This document shows, one piece after another, positions 53,950 through 64,000 of a stretch of DNA of 64,000 bases. A program made the translations under genes and the position numbers. Source of the stretch: Parelaphostrongylus tenuis (taxonomy: Eukaryota; Nematoda; Chromadorea; Rhabditida; Metastrongylidae); contig JAHQIW010000016.1 of the NCBI GenBank assembly GCA_019055375.1, positions 1 to 64,000 on the forward strand, read 5' to 3'. The first letter of the stretch is position 1. Each line of letters begins with the position of its first letter. The notes under the pieces are model-generated. The model was not told where the DNA came from and did no database searches. It saw nothing but the letters and a program-made list of their open reading frames with translations.

Positions 53950-56240
53950 GATGAGATGCAAGCAAAACTTGGAGGCTGATACGGATTCGAACCCGCAATC
54001 ACATCTCCTGGGTTTTATTGGCTATCCCCACTTACACAGCCTATCGATTTTCTCTTTCCGTTTTTTTCTCAGCCGTATTCTCTTTACTCTCAGCCGCATT
54101 CACACCCTAATGTTACGGACGGGCAGAGCTACAGGGCTACTACTACTACTAGGCTACTAGGTCGTACACTGTCTTCAGTCTACCTGCTTGCTTATATAAA
54201 CCAAATCTTGGTTTGAATATGATAGTATTATTTAGCCACGCTCTTAGTACGTGCATAGGACTATGCAGTGGTGCCTATACATAATTAAAGGAAATGTGAG
54301 AAGGACAGTCTTTATGGTTGAACTTTGGCTTCAAAATGTTTGCGTCCATGTCCCATACGAGTCTAGTGGTGTATCTAATTTAGCGTGGAACTTGCCGATT
54401 AGGTGTTGTTTTATGAATGCAGGGTATGGCTTGCCGGTTTCGTCAATGTACTTGCTCCACATTGCTCTACAAGAGATTAGGTAAGCTGTACCCGCACTTA
54501 TGCAATCACAGTCATCACCAATAAAGTATTTTATGCATTTTTGCGTTATAAATAGAGGACCATATAGGCGGATGTTAACCAGCTGGCGTCTCGGAGTATA
54601 GTGGAGTTTCTATCATTGTTAACCACAAAATGCTAGGTAACCATCTACACACAACGGAAGAGTGCAAAATATGCCCTTACGGTAAAGACCGTGATTGTGC
54701 AAGTATGGGTACAGTTTACTTGATCTCTTGTAATGCGTACGGCGCAAATACATAGCCAAAACGGGTAGACCACTCTGTGTACACCTTGAAAAACACTTAC
54801 TCGTCAAGCTCAAATCTTAACTAAATGAACCACTAGTCTGTCATAGAACCTAGACACGTAATGAGGAGGATTTAGAGTTGAAGTCGCAATCCTGGTATTA
54901 GAATATAAATCCTTAATGGGTAAGATTTTGGAAGTATTCTAGGCTGCGCTTTACCTCGGGCATGAACTGCTGAGCGGAATGCTTTGCAGTTATGTGGGAC
55001 ACGACACAACATAATACTGTTATTCCGATACGAGAGGTGCGGTCACAGTTATGTGGACTCTGTTCCGTTGATCTTCACTTGGACAATTCGGTGGAAGACT
55101 CATAAGTTTGGTTAGTATTCGAATATATATTCTGCTATTGGCGTGATTTAAAGCCGGGTGTGACGATTTTTCTATTGAGCAATGGAGGAGATCGTCTGAT
55201 TACGTCGTAGAAAACCAGATCCATCCAGGCTCTAAAGTAAGTGAACCGGCCAAAAGGTCTGATGTTTGAATAAATGCACTATACATCGACGAAACGGATA
55301 GGACAGTCTCGTTGCACTCATTTATTTATTTATTTACATGACCCGCCATCATAATTTTTTGATTGGTGGATCCCAGCACTTCTTGCAATCGATTCGTTCA
55401 TGACGGTAGTCTAATTTGAGCATGGTGGCTGCTGCGAGTGTCATAACGCGATCTAAAAACTTGTTATGTTATCCACTAAATATGTAGACCGGCCGCACTG
55501 AGTCTTACATGGACGAGTTGTGGCTCAGATCCGCAAAAATCGATTCAAGATATGGCGCGAAATTATGCGTAATTAGGAGGCACTCATCTTTACGATTCAT
55601 GTCGGGATTTTTGGAATGAACTGAAATACCATCATACTCTGAGACACCAGTTAATTCGCAATCGCTTACATGATCCTTATAAAGCGCAGGTGTGCACAAA
55701 ACGCTCTAAAGGTAAAGAATATGATTGCATGAGTACGGGTACAGTTCACCTAATCTTTTGTAGATCGTGTGGCAATACACTAACGAAATCGGAGGGCCAC
55801 TTTCTACACACACGATACAACATCTAATTGGCAAGGTCCAGGCTAAATAGAATGCACCACTAGGCTCGCATAGAGCACAGACACATAGAAGAACAAGATT
55901 GTTAAGCAAAAGCCTATCATAAAGACCATTCTTCTCACGTTTTCTACATGTTATGCATGGGAGACACTGCATAGCAGTGTATTTAGGTTGTTTTTGGTCA
56001 ACAATTTCTAGGATTTTTGAACCAGGAGTTGGTGTATATAAACGCAAGCAGAGACATTCGCAGACATTGTCCGACGTACCAAGTGCTATCTTTAACGTTT
56101 CTATTAAGGTGTTAATACGGCTGGGAGTGGTGAGAATACGGCTAAGAAAAAGCAAAGCGAGAACTTTATGGCCAATGGGGAATTTTAGTAAGACCCAAGA
56201 AAGGTGACTGCGGGTTCGAAGCCTTCTCAGGCTCGAAGTT
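53950..56240. mobile_element. Older compound inverted Penelope-like element
   Basis: Outer arms 53950-54220 and 56010-56240 are imperfect inverted repeats, each with a box B-like motif (GGATTCGAACCCGCAATCAC against GTGACTGCGGGTTCGAAGCC). Inside are decayed PLE pieces. 54335-54618 (-) reads GTAYLISCRAMWSKYIDETG. 54622-54955 (+) reads TTEECKICPYGKDRDC and GTVYLISC. 55530-55618 (-) reads HSKNPDMNRKDECL and FAPYLESIF. 55618-55870 (+) reads HQLIRNRLHD and YDCMSTGTVHL. Neighbouring pieces are head to head. All are full of stops and shifts. Confidence 0.75.
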
Positions 56241-56359
56241 TTGCTTGAATGTCATCATGTTGCGTTATTGTGATGTTCTAAGAAATCTGCTATTATTTGA
56301 TTAAAAGGGGGCTTATAGGCAAGGAGGGGTCACGTCCCCACTATGCATGTGGACCTTTG

Positions 56360-56570
56360 TGATCCTACTGCTGCCCTCCCACACATACATTTCGGGAGGG
56401 CGGTTCAAATGGCAGCTTCACTTCTTCTTTGGTGTGCGGGGGTAGCCCGACACACTGAAGCGAGAGCGCCGCGACCCTGCGGCCGCGTTCAGCGAATTTT
56501 CTCTCGTGCGCTGTAGAGGAGTTGTAGCGTCGTATTGCACGCGAGTTTGTCATTCTGCGTTAACACGGTC
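56360..56570 (-). other. GC-rich island with an open frame
   Basis: Clearly more GC-rich than its surroundings, with GCGGCCGC at 56479-56486. The minus frame 56365-56553 includes RKFAERGRRVAALSLQCVGL. The composition suggests transferred or repeat-derived DNA; I cannot identify it. Confidence 0.35.
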
Positions 56571-57355
56571 TCAGCTAATAGCTATCACGGATTTACACAC
56601 TGACGCGTATGTATAGATTGCATGTAAAAGGTTACGTTCTTCATAACATATACACACTATTGCATGGATATTGTGGAGAATAATTAAGTTCATAGTTTTT
56701 TCTGTTATCCAAATGAATTTTTAAAGAATTCAACGCTAAACACGGACTAGACGATGAACTTTCAGTAATTATTCGAAGCCTTCAATCTAAATGAAACAGT
56801 ATTGATTTTTCAGTGAGGTTTTATTACAGCCCGAAAGCACAAAAATACATCGTTCTTTCACTAGGGCTGCAAGTTTTTTACCTTTCTCTTTCGCGAGTTA
56901 TCGCTCGTATGTTTCACAGTACGAAACTCTTTCTTTAGAGTCTAAATAATCTTTCTACAGCCAGTCTCGAATAACTCAGAAATGTGACTCCTTTTTGGAA
57001 AGGTTTTCCTTACAGTGATGTAGCAAAGAGCATATTTGTGTCCCCTCTGTACGTATTTCTTGCAGAACGAATTTCTTCCGTTGAATTCCAAGAAATCACT
57101 CGATACCGTAAATTTCGGTAATTCAAACATTGTTCTTGCTCTCTGAAATCACTAGAGCAAAGTTTGCTCCACAGATCCTATACTAAAGACCTAGAAGTCT
57201 CCGTGAAATGGAAAAAAATTTTGAAATAGATAACGAAAATTCGCACAATGACGGGATACACGTGAAAATGAGCCTTAACTGCCCTGCCACAGCGTCGCAC
57301 AAAAGCTGTTCCAGAAATTCTCGATTTTTCTTCATTGATACCTTTCGCTTCGACT

Positions 57356-57666
57356 GTTTTCTTAAGACCACCTCAAATTTCAACATATCTTGTCGTTATT
57401 ATTTGAACCAGCATGTCGTGTGGTCTGTTAAATGGGCTGACTCATAGAGCCCGATTGATGTAATTCGACCTTGGCGGTCTCATCAGTCAGGCAGTCACCC
57501 TTTGTCTTTAGCCAATCCTCTCGGGGCGCTCAGTCCCCTATACTTGGAGTAGGCGACGACGAACATTTTACACTGTATGTCAAGCGAGATTATCATTGAA
57601 CTTACAGTGTTTTACTACGATATTAATAACAAGATATGTTGAAATTTAAGCGTGATCTTAGAAAAA
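57356..57666. mobile_element. Complete hammerhead element with 37-bp terminal inverted repeats
   Basis: Left end TTTTCTTAAGACCACCTC and AAATTTCAACATATCTTGT; right end ACAAGATATGTTGAAATTT and AAGCGTGATCTTAGAAAA. About 310 bp. The centre GCCAATCCTCTCGGGG, then GTAGGCGACGACGAAC, is shared with 45743-46178. The left arm holds a hammerhead on the minus strand; the right arm has lost its copy. Confidence 0.85.
57449..57492 (-). ncRNA. Hammerhead ribozyme with degraded stem III
   Basis: Minus strand: stem I GCCTGA/TCGGGC (all six pair, one G-T), intact core CTGATGA, stem II GACC-GCCAA-GGTC and GAA. The fourth A and the palindromic stem III are replaced by TTACATCAA, so the catalytic fold is probably lost. 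Confidence 0.65.
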
Positions 57667-58369
57667 CACAAGAAACGAAGGGTTTCAAAGAAGAAAATTC
57701 AGGAAATTTTGAAAAAGCTTTTTTAATGCACTGTGGCAGGGAGATTAAGGCTGATTGCCACGAGCATCGCATCATTGTGTGAATTTTCATTATCTATTCG
57801 AGAATTTTTTTCCATTTCACGGAGATTTCTCGGCCTATAGTTTCGTACTCATCCTCAAAGACATTCACCTACACGTTGGGTGAACGCTTTCATAGAAAGA
57901 ATCAATCAGCTGTACTCGCAACAACCGACATGTTACAGGTCACGGTATGACACTCGCACCAGCTGCCATGCTCAGATTAGATCACCGCCATGGACGACTA
58001 TTGCGAAGCAAGACAACGAATGGAATATGTGCTGTGGTCCGCACAACTAGTGAAGACGGACTGTCCAAGTATCCAAGTAAGCTAAACTGAATCTTACTGC
58101 GTTATAAGAGGGTCTTTCGAAAAATGGCTGGGTACCGTGTCAGCCATAAGTTTTCGAATCATTACTAATAATCTTATGAAAAGCTTCTGTCCAGCGAATG
58201 GGCTCGAAAATTCATTTCTCCCTGAATAACTGAAAAAAACCAAAGACTGTTTCGATGTTTGAGGCGAAGAGCGAAGAAAGAAGTTACAAATGAAAAAAAT
58301 GTGGAAAAGTACTCAATGATTTATACATTATCTGATGTATTAAGTAGAATCGCTAACTCTATGGCACAC

Positions 58370-58590
58370 AAGTCTGGTAATCGAATGCATATTTGGTACA
58401 TGAAATCATTTGTGGAGCTCACTGATCTATCAGGTCAGTGTTTTATCCTCCCATACAAGTCTGGCACCCGTTTACTGAACCAGGGGTGATGGAAAGCTTA
58501 CTTCGCCCCAAAACTAGAGATCGAACTAATTACTACTTATTGTTACAGTTTACTTCTGACCAAAATGCTACAGGCGCCACTGCGCACTAG
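58370..58590 (-). mobile_element. SINE family 1, strongly diverged copy
   Basis: Recognisable blocks: CGAATGCATATTTGG, TTATCCTCCCATACAAGTCT, GAGATCGAAC (box B region) and TCTGACCAAAATGCTACAGG (box A region). It overlaps an open frame at 58259-58489, which is therefore not a gene. Confidence 0.6.
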
Positions 58591-59197
58591 CAAATTGGAC
58601 AGTTGCGGAAATTCCTAAAATGATTCTACTATCAAAGCAGTAGTCATCACTCTTTATTGAAGTCATTTCTGTGGATTAAGACGATACTTCACATGATAAT
58701 AACACTCTTCATCGTAATACTTCCCCTCATGAATGAGATATTGTCCCCCTGAAATTGGAAACATAACACTTTATCGATAGACTTCCATATCTGCAGGATT
58801 CTGAGACAAGTTTTTGTGGCTTACAGAAGTTCTAGCGCGTATTATCATCTTTCTTTGGTAGAAAAAAAGTCAACATTCTACTACGACTTTCCATTCAACC
58901 AAAGTACTAATTACCAGTCGCATTAGAATTAAGAAGTACTGTGCTTTCACGACGTTCACTTACACTTTCACTCCTTTGGAGCTAATGTGAGTTGATGGCA
59001 GATTCGTTGACAACGAATAACTTTGAACCTTTTCACTACGGAGTGTAGGGTGAACGGTACATGCGTGACCGTCCTATTCGGACGACTTACGAAGATTAGA
59101 GCGACCACCAGTAAAAATCTGTTATTTATTTGATATAATAAGAGTTTAGAAGGATTTTACCCTCGATGACGGGACTTCAAGAGTGATAGATGATAAA

Positions 59198-59482
59198 GCT
59201 CTGACCGTTGGTCAATCCCTGAGGGATGCGCCATGCATTCGTATTCAATTTTTTACTTTGTCTAAAACGACTGAATGCATATCCAGCCTTTGCAGACTCC
59301 CGGTAATCTCCCGCTGTATCGAGCCAATGTTGCTTATCTTCCCAAACAGTCTGAGAACAGCCCGGTGCCAGTTTTCTGATCCCGGAGGGATGGTTGGCTT
59401 GGTGATCCATAAGCGCGAGAGCGAATCATTGACCTAAAGTGGGACGCAAAGCACCTCTAAGCACTGCGCCATGTGTGCTCTG
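59198..59482 (-). mobile_element. SINE family 1 copy
   Basis: Minus strand: CAATCCCTGAGGGATGCGCC, CTTATCTTCCCAAACAGTCTG, GGAGGGATGGTTGGCTTGG, and a head complement CACCTCTAAGCACTGCGCC. Box B is mutated (GCGAATCATTG). Confidence 0.8.
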
Positions 59483-60986
59483 ACGGGAATTTAGTAAGTA
59501 TCACATATCACTCACTATACGATACCACTGAAGCTCACGCGGCCAGGCACACTTTGTGGCGTCACAAGCATCCGGGAGCCAAAAAAGCCGCAGTGTCTAA
59601 AGAGTGAGATACTCACTCGCTAGCTCTCGATTACCTTGCGAATTTTAACGAATAGAAACCTACGCGGTGGATGATATAATAACGGTGAGTTTGGTCTCAT
59701 TCTGAGTCAATCAATGAACTGACGTAACGCTTGCCCTAACGGTTTCAAGTAGCTCAAATAGAACGGACCGCATGCTTGAAGTTCAATGTACAACGCAAGC
59801 TATGGGAAAATAATCGCCGTCTCATGGGTTTCCCACTGATCCGTTGACAACTACTACGCCGAAGACTGTGCCATTTGATTCAAAATCTAACCTGGCATTG
59901 GATTTTTACATCGTGCGCACACAAAACAGTCGTGGTGCAAGTATTGTCCATTCACTGAGAGATATTTTTCATATAGTGTTCGATTGCACTCTAAAACGAT
60001 CAATATCAATCAATATGAAGACCTGCGCTTGCTGTGCGTCAGATGTCTCTCACAAGCCCTACTGTCATATTTCCACCGAACCGCATTGTTTTGATGAAAA
60101 AATCAGCTAAATTGACCGCACCTGCACATTTCATATTGACATCATCGAGATAACAATCCAGACAAATGACATTAGTGCCTGATGTGTAGAATTCATTATT
60201 CGAAAGTGTCGCCTGAATTCTCCACGTTTCAAAAATGTTCCAGCTTGAGTTTGCGAAAAAGATTTATTTGAGTCAAGTGGTAACAATTTCTCAGATTTAT
60301 GATAGCTGGAAGCAGATTGCCGTCAGATATGTCCGCTGATTATGTGGTTCTTTGAGGGAAAAAAATTTCGGACAACTAAGTCTAACTTTGACCTGGCATT
60401 CTGTGCACCGAAAATGCCGTGTGTGCCACAATCGTCCAGCTGCAGCCACAACTTCACCCTAAAAAAAATTCTAAATTCTCGGTATATATCCTACATGAAT
60501 TTCTTTCTCATATCATTGATATGACGATTCATATTCACTTTCTCCGGTGATCTCCTAATTCAGCGATTCCTTCTGTTGGTCCGATGTCTTGAGTCGGTCA
60601 TCAACAGAGAAGTTCGGATTCCGGTGTTGAGATTTGTACCTACTACCAGTTGCTTTTTGAGAATTTTGGCTTCTTTACAAGCTGATTGGATCGGTTTCCC
60701 TTGTATTTCCTGGATAGCTCTGCGAGAGCTTTCCCAACTTTTTATTTCAGCTAGTCACTTTTAGTTGCAAATCAAGGAAACTTTTTTCCATGAAAAATGT
60801 GATACCACTTTGTGATCCTGGAACGATGGGACGTTTGATTTTCTCATGTGGATTACCGCTGATGGGTCTTCCACTGGAAGGCATCTACACAGTACCTCTA
60901 CATCTACTTAGTTACTTTACCTGCACCCCTCATGTGGATTAGATTTTCTGGCGTTACCGATGAAGTTTGAGAAGCTGAATTCTTAC

Positions 60987-61119
60987 CTTGAGAGCTTCTT
61001 CTCGTGTAGTCTTCACCTCACAGTTGGCACATTCAATGATCCACTTATATGAACGGTTTTTGAAAGCACTCTGCAACACTTCAAGCCAAGTGTGGAATTC
61101 TTTCATGAGTAGCAGTCCT
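60987..61119 (-). CDS. Putative exon, unidentified
   Basis: Minus strand, 133 nt. It starts after TCGTTCAAG and stays open, including KEFHTWLEVLQSAFKNRSYK and WIIECANCEVKTTREEALK. It ends at a strong AAG|GTAAGA donor. The composition looks coding. The next open segment on this strand (about 60565-60770, with WESSRRAIQEIQGKP) does not join in phase. A CX2C pair is present but no family is recognised. Confidence 0.35.
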
Positions 61120-61570
61120 CTTGAACGAGATCATCACTATGCTAGCTTACTTCATCGCCGATGTTTCTTTGCATGACCGTCCGGTAAGTAAGTATTAAAT
61201 TAAATGAAATGATTCCGCAAAGAAAACCAGTTCGGATCAGAAGAAATCATTTCCCTGATAGTTCAAATTAAACCGATCGCTTCTATTTTGCCGCTATTCA
61301 AACTTGCTCTTTTATGGCTTTCGATCGAATGTGATTACATACCAAAAGCCATAGTCTCGGGAGATCACACATTCTTTTAAGAGAAGAGTTCAGTACGTTT
61401 CGTCATGGAATATCGTTGACATTGATGATGTGATGTATTCATGATGTCGGTTAAGAAATTATCAACTCACTGAGGTCTACTATCAGTTCGTCTTGCAGCT
61501 TTCCATAAGCTTTTTATCTGTAGAATTAGTACCAGTAGTAACAGCAAAAAAAAAATCTATCGACTGAGAG

Positions 61571-61612
61571 GTGGTGATGGACCAGTGTCATTGTACACTG
61601 TTCCATCACCAC
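61571..61612. repeat. 18-bp stem hairpin upstream of a hammerhead
   Basis: GTGGTGATGGACCAGTGT and ACACTGTTCCATCACCAC pair at 17 of 18 positions around a 6-base loop (CATTGT). It lies 45 bp before the hammerhead and may be part of the same element. Confidence 0.8.
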
Positions 61613-61657
61613 ATACGCCTCCCTCCTTGCTTCAATGCAGGGCTGAATGTGGGGCGA

Positions 61658-61705
61658 GGGTCACTGACGAGGAGGACGAACCTCCGAAACACCGGTGTAT
61701 GACCC
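61658..61705 (+). ncRNA. Hammerhead ribozyme, fully intact motif
   Basis: Order: stem I GGGTCA, core CTGACGA (61664-61670), stem II GGAGG-ACGAA-CCTCC, GAAA (61686-61689), stem III ACACCGGTGT (a perfect 10-base palindrome), A61699 at the cleavage position, stem I return TGACCC. All core bases and all pairs are present, and stem I extends by one A-T pair. The palindromic stem III implies two ribozymes acting as a dimer, as proposed for Penelope and retrozyme hammerheads. It differs in sequence from the ACACGTGT family above. Confidence 0.93.
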
Positions 61706-62167
61706 TGGCGTATCAACCCCGTTTAAGCTTAAATCATTCTTTTTTGGAATTATATAGAATTGGTACCATTAATCATACTCAGCAACTGGTATGGTATCTG
61801 TTTCCGAACCGAATACAATCACCAGTGAGAGTAGGGTCCTCTCCTTTATCCGCACTCGATTTCGACCCCTTGAGAAAAACGCGTTTTCCAAGTTCTCTTT
61901 TTGGTAATCAGTTGTGGGTGTCACAAAACTTTTAATGGTGTACTTCATTCTTGAAAAACCTATTTTGATGTGCTATAACAGCAAAAAAAAATTATGTTCT
62001 ACACTCGAGCGTTTACGCTGGACAAAGCTCTTTCACCCGACTTTCAGTAATCAATCGATAATTCAAATCTCTACAATCATAACCATATACTTGGTTTTCT
62101 GTAAGGTTACTGCTTATTGCGCTGTAACAGCCAGAACAGAATTGGGAATCGCACGACGCCCATTCTT

Positions 62168-62234
62168 TGCTCCGGTATGTGAATGGGATTTCGCAACTCG
62201 TGTGCGCCGTCGATCCCATGCACATACCGGAGCA
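62168..62234. repeat. 22-bp stem hairpin
   Basis: Arms TGCTCCGGTATGTGAATGGGAT and its complement (one mismatch) around a 23-base GC-rich loop. No function is assigned. Confidence 0.8.
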
Positions 62235-62242
62235 TTGTGCAA

Positions 62243-62755
62243 GTCAATCTTCTTTAGACGGCAGCGGAACAACATAAGAGATCTTTACGAAAAACCAAGT
62301 AGACGGTGAAATTGTCAAGATTTAAGCTATTGAAAAATTACCCAAAATTTGGAGGAAAACCTCTGTCCATTGATGAATGATCGAGTGTGAGACATAATTT
62401 TTGGCGCTACCGAGCAATGAAAAGACCATTCCAAGAATAAAGTACATTTTCAATACTCCTGTGACTTTAGCTATTGAATCATTACTAAAAATCAGCAGAA
62501 GGAATCACAAGCATGTTTTTCTCAAGGCGTCGAAAGATGGTGTGGAAGACGAAGACAATCCAAATTTGCAAAACACAATCTTCTTTAGGCTGCTACGAGC
62601 AATAAGAGGTTCTTTTCAAAAACCAATTACACCGCTGAAGTTGTCAAGATTTGAGGTATCGAATACTTGTTAAAATTCTGAGGGAAATGCTCTATCGGGC
62701 CAAAAATGCTCGAGTGTGAAACGTAATTTTGTTTCTACTTTGCGTGATAAATGAG
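62243..62755 (+). repeat. Direct tandem repeat, two diverged units
   Basis: Unit 1, 62243-62420, and unit 2, 62573-62755, share CAATCTTCTTTAG, AAAAACCAA, GAAATTGTCAAGATTT or GAAGTTGTCAAGATTT, and CGAGTGTGA-AC-TAATTTT. The purpose is unknown. Confidence 0.65.
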
Positions 62756-62790
62756 CTACTTCAAAAATGATGCACATCATTGATTTTTCT

Positions 62791-63062
62791 TAGCACTTCA
62801 TTTGATCCGTGATCACAGTGGTTTTTTTTTTTACTATGCGGATCCCAGTAGTTACGTTCAAATCGTTTTTCTTCTTCTTGAACGGCGTAGAATACTGGTT
62901 GAGCGAGTCTGCTTGCAATCTCTAGGATAGCCTTGCTGCGGCGTTCCATGGGACCTTGTTGTTGACTGCCGGAGAGAATTAGAGAGAGGGGAGGAGGTGG
63001 ACTGAAGCTCGGCTCCACGCGTGCCGTGATCAACATCACAACCACTCGGCCACGGCGTCCTC
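62791..63062 (-). mobile_element. SINE family 2, full-length minus copy
   Basis: The plus strand ends AACCACTCGGCCACGGCGTC, the complement of the GCCGTGGCCGAGTGGTT head. The body complements match the family (AGGATAGCCTTGCTGCGGCG, GGATCCCAGTAGTTACG). An A-rich stretch (T-run on plus) precedes the 3' end. Confidence 0.85.
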
Positions 63063-63494
63063 ATTGGAAATTATCGTGATTTAAGCTATCGATTGACTAC
63101 TGAAGCTTTAAGCCTGAGCACGAAACGCTTTTTTTTCGAAGGATTTTCCACATGCACGAAAATAACACTGTAAAATCCAAGTATGAAGTATCCAAGTATA
63201 TGGTATGGTAGTAGTATTGTATAGTATATAGTCTCCATCGAATAGTGTATATGTGTTAAGGAGGACGTAATTCTGTATACAATGTATATATGATCACGCA
63301 TGCGTCTATTCGTGATGAAAGTTGACACTTGTGATAACGCAGAATTTAGCGGTGTACCATATCAGGCGTTCTGTTCTGCTGTTGAAATGCTCGTAAATTT
63401 GATATTGGAAAATCTAGGCTCTTAGAGATAAAGTGGAAGGAAAATATTACTGTCCATAAACTACGTTAGAACACTTATCTCCAAGTCATTACTC

Positions 63495-63500
63495 TTTATT
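63495..63500 (-). promoter_or_regulatory. Possible polyadenylation signal for the SDR gene
   Basis: AATAAA on the minus strand (TTTATT on plus), about 155 bp after the stop codon of the dehydrogenase gene. Distance and sequence fit; there is no direct proof. Confidence 0.45.
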
Positions 63501-63654
63501 CATACTAAAATAATCATTTATGTAAATGAGTATCCTGCGTTGTCATTGCAATATGATTCAGTTTGAGATTCAGAAAATGTAAGTGTAGGAAGGATACTGT
63601 ATAGTACAAAGAACAGAACTGAAATATGAATAAAAAAAAACAGAGGAGTTGAGG

Positions 63655-63951
63655 TTAACGTGGATGCATCAGTCCTCTTCCACCATCAACTCTTAACAGT
63701 TCGCCTGTAGTGAACGAACTCTTTCCCGAAGCAAGAAATAGGATGGCCTCAGCCACTTCGGAGGCCTCTCCTACACGTCCAAGAGCATGTGTAACTTTTC
63801 CTTTTTCTAAGAACTGAAAAAAAAGAAAAGAAATTCCGATATTTTACAGTAAAGTGGGAAAATATGTAAGAATCTATCCACGCCTACCGCTTTATAACTT
63901 GTTTCATCCATCCCTGCTCTCCTGTGCACATTAGTTACTATAAGACCCGGG
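63655..63951 (-). CDS. Short-chain dehydrogenase/reductase, C-terminal exons (gene continues past the window)
   Basis: Minus strand. The exon 63888-63951 begins after an ATTTTAG acceptor and reads PGLIVTNVHRRAGMDETSYK, the post-catalytic PG-motif region of SDR enzymes. A 74-bp intron (63814-63887, GTAGGC to TTTTTTCAG) separates it in phase from the last exon, 63655-63813. That exon encodes ALGRVGEASEVAEAILFLAS, then TGELLRVDGGRGLM and a TAA stop. The GR-x-GE-x-x-EVA, FLAS and TGE-x-x-x-VDGGR motifs are classic SDR C-terminal features. The NAD(P)-binding Rossmann part and catalytic Tyr-x-x-x-Lys lie outside the window. The substrate cannot be told. Confidence 0.9.
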
Positions 63952-64000
63952 CTAAAATTGAAATCATCTATTTTGCTGTCGTAAGCGAAATTTTGCAAAC

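Noticed and set aside
57910..58080. Additional SINE family 2 copy
   Set aside because: A few words resemble the family 3' end (ACGAATGGAATATG, GGTCCGCAC) but the match is too weak and lacks the head.
58259..58489. 76-codon open frame as a gene
   Set aside because: Its second half is a diverged SINE family 1 copy.
1..64000. CRISPR arrays, operons, ribosome binding sites
   Set aside because: The sequence is eukaryotic; no regularly spaced repeats or prokaryotic gene layout were seen.

Overview
The window looks like intergenic and intronic DNA from a nematode, most likely a strongylid (hookworm-like) species. The reasons are short introns of about 70-100 bp with TTTCAG-type acceptors, AT-rich spacers, Tc1/mariner debris, an RTE-type retrotransposon and dense small tRNA-derived repeats. 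The species assignment is inference. There are no bacterial operons, CRISPR arrays or rRNA genes.

Host genes are sparse. The only confidently named one is the 3' end of a short-chain dehydrogenase/reductase at the right edge (minus strand, 63655-63951). Several phase-consistent exon sets are plausible but unidentified: plus strand 998-1550 and 1981-2394, minus strand 12176-12425, 51083-51563 and 60987-61119. A small exon at 28985-29124 encodes a peptide with CX3C-X5-CX3C cysteine spacing.

Most of the rest is mobile DNA. (1) A near-complete RTE-type non-LTR element (33744-36782, minus) is broken by one in-frame TGA and one frameshift; a decayed 3' fragment of a relative lies at 46478-47018. 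(2) A 1285-bp inverted repeat (39413-42002) is made of two head-to-head, 5'-truncated Penelope-like elements with identical 314-aa GIY-YIG ORFs. An older compound of the same design is at 53950-56240. (3) Tc1/mariner remnants lie at 10.0, 16.9, 21.9, 24.7, 37.3 and 52.4 kb. (4) There are two tRNA-derived SINE families: family 1 with nine copies and family 2 with five. (5) Inverted-repeat elements with a tRNA-shaped core lie at 1.7, 12.9, 22.4 and 31.2 kb. (6) Two large direct duplications are present: 15.6-17.2 with 20.5-22.2 kb, and 26.5-29.6 with 47.0-49.5 kb.

The most unusual signal is a set of hammerhead ribozyme motifs in small dispersed elements. Intact catalytic cores are read at 27945-27992 (-), 50054-50096 (+), 61658-61705 (+) and 11065-11106 (-). 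Decayed relatives lie at 9.0, 19.2, 45.8, 46.0 and 57.5 kb, and the Penelope arms carry a related motif. Nearly all have a tiny self-complementary stem III, the form known from Penelope-like elements and retrozymes and thought to act as a dimer. Several carriers are themselves head-to-head inverted pairs, the same architecture as the Penelope palindrome.
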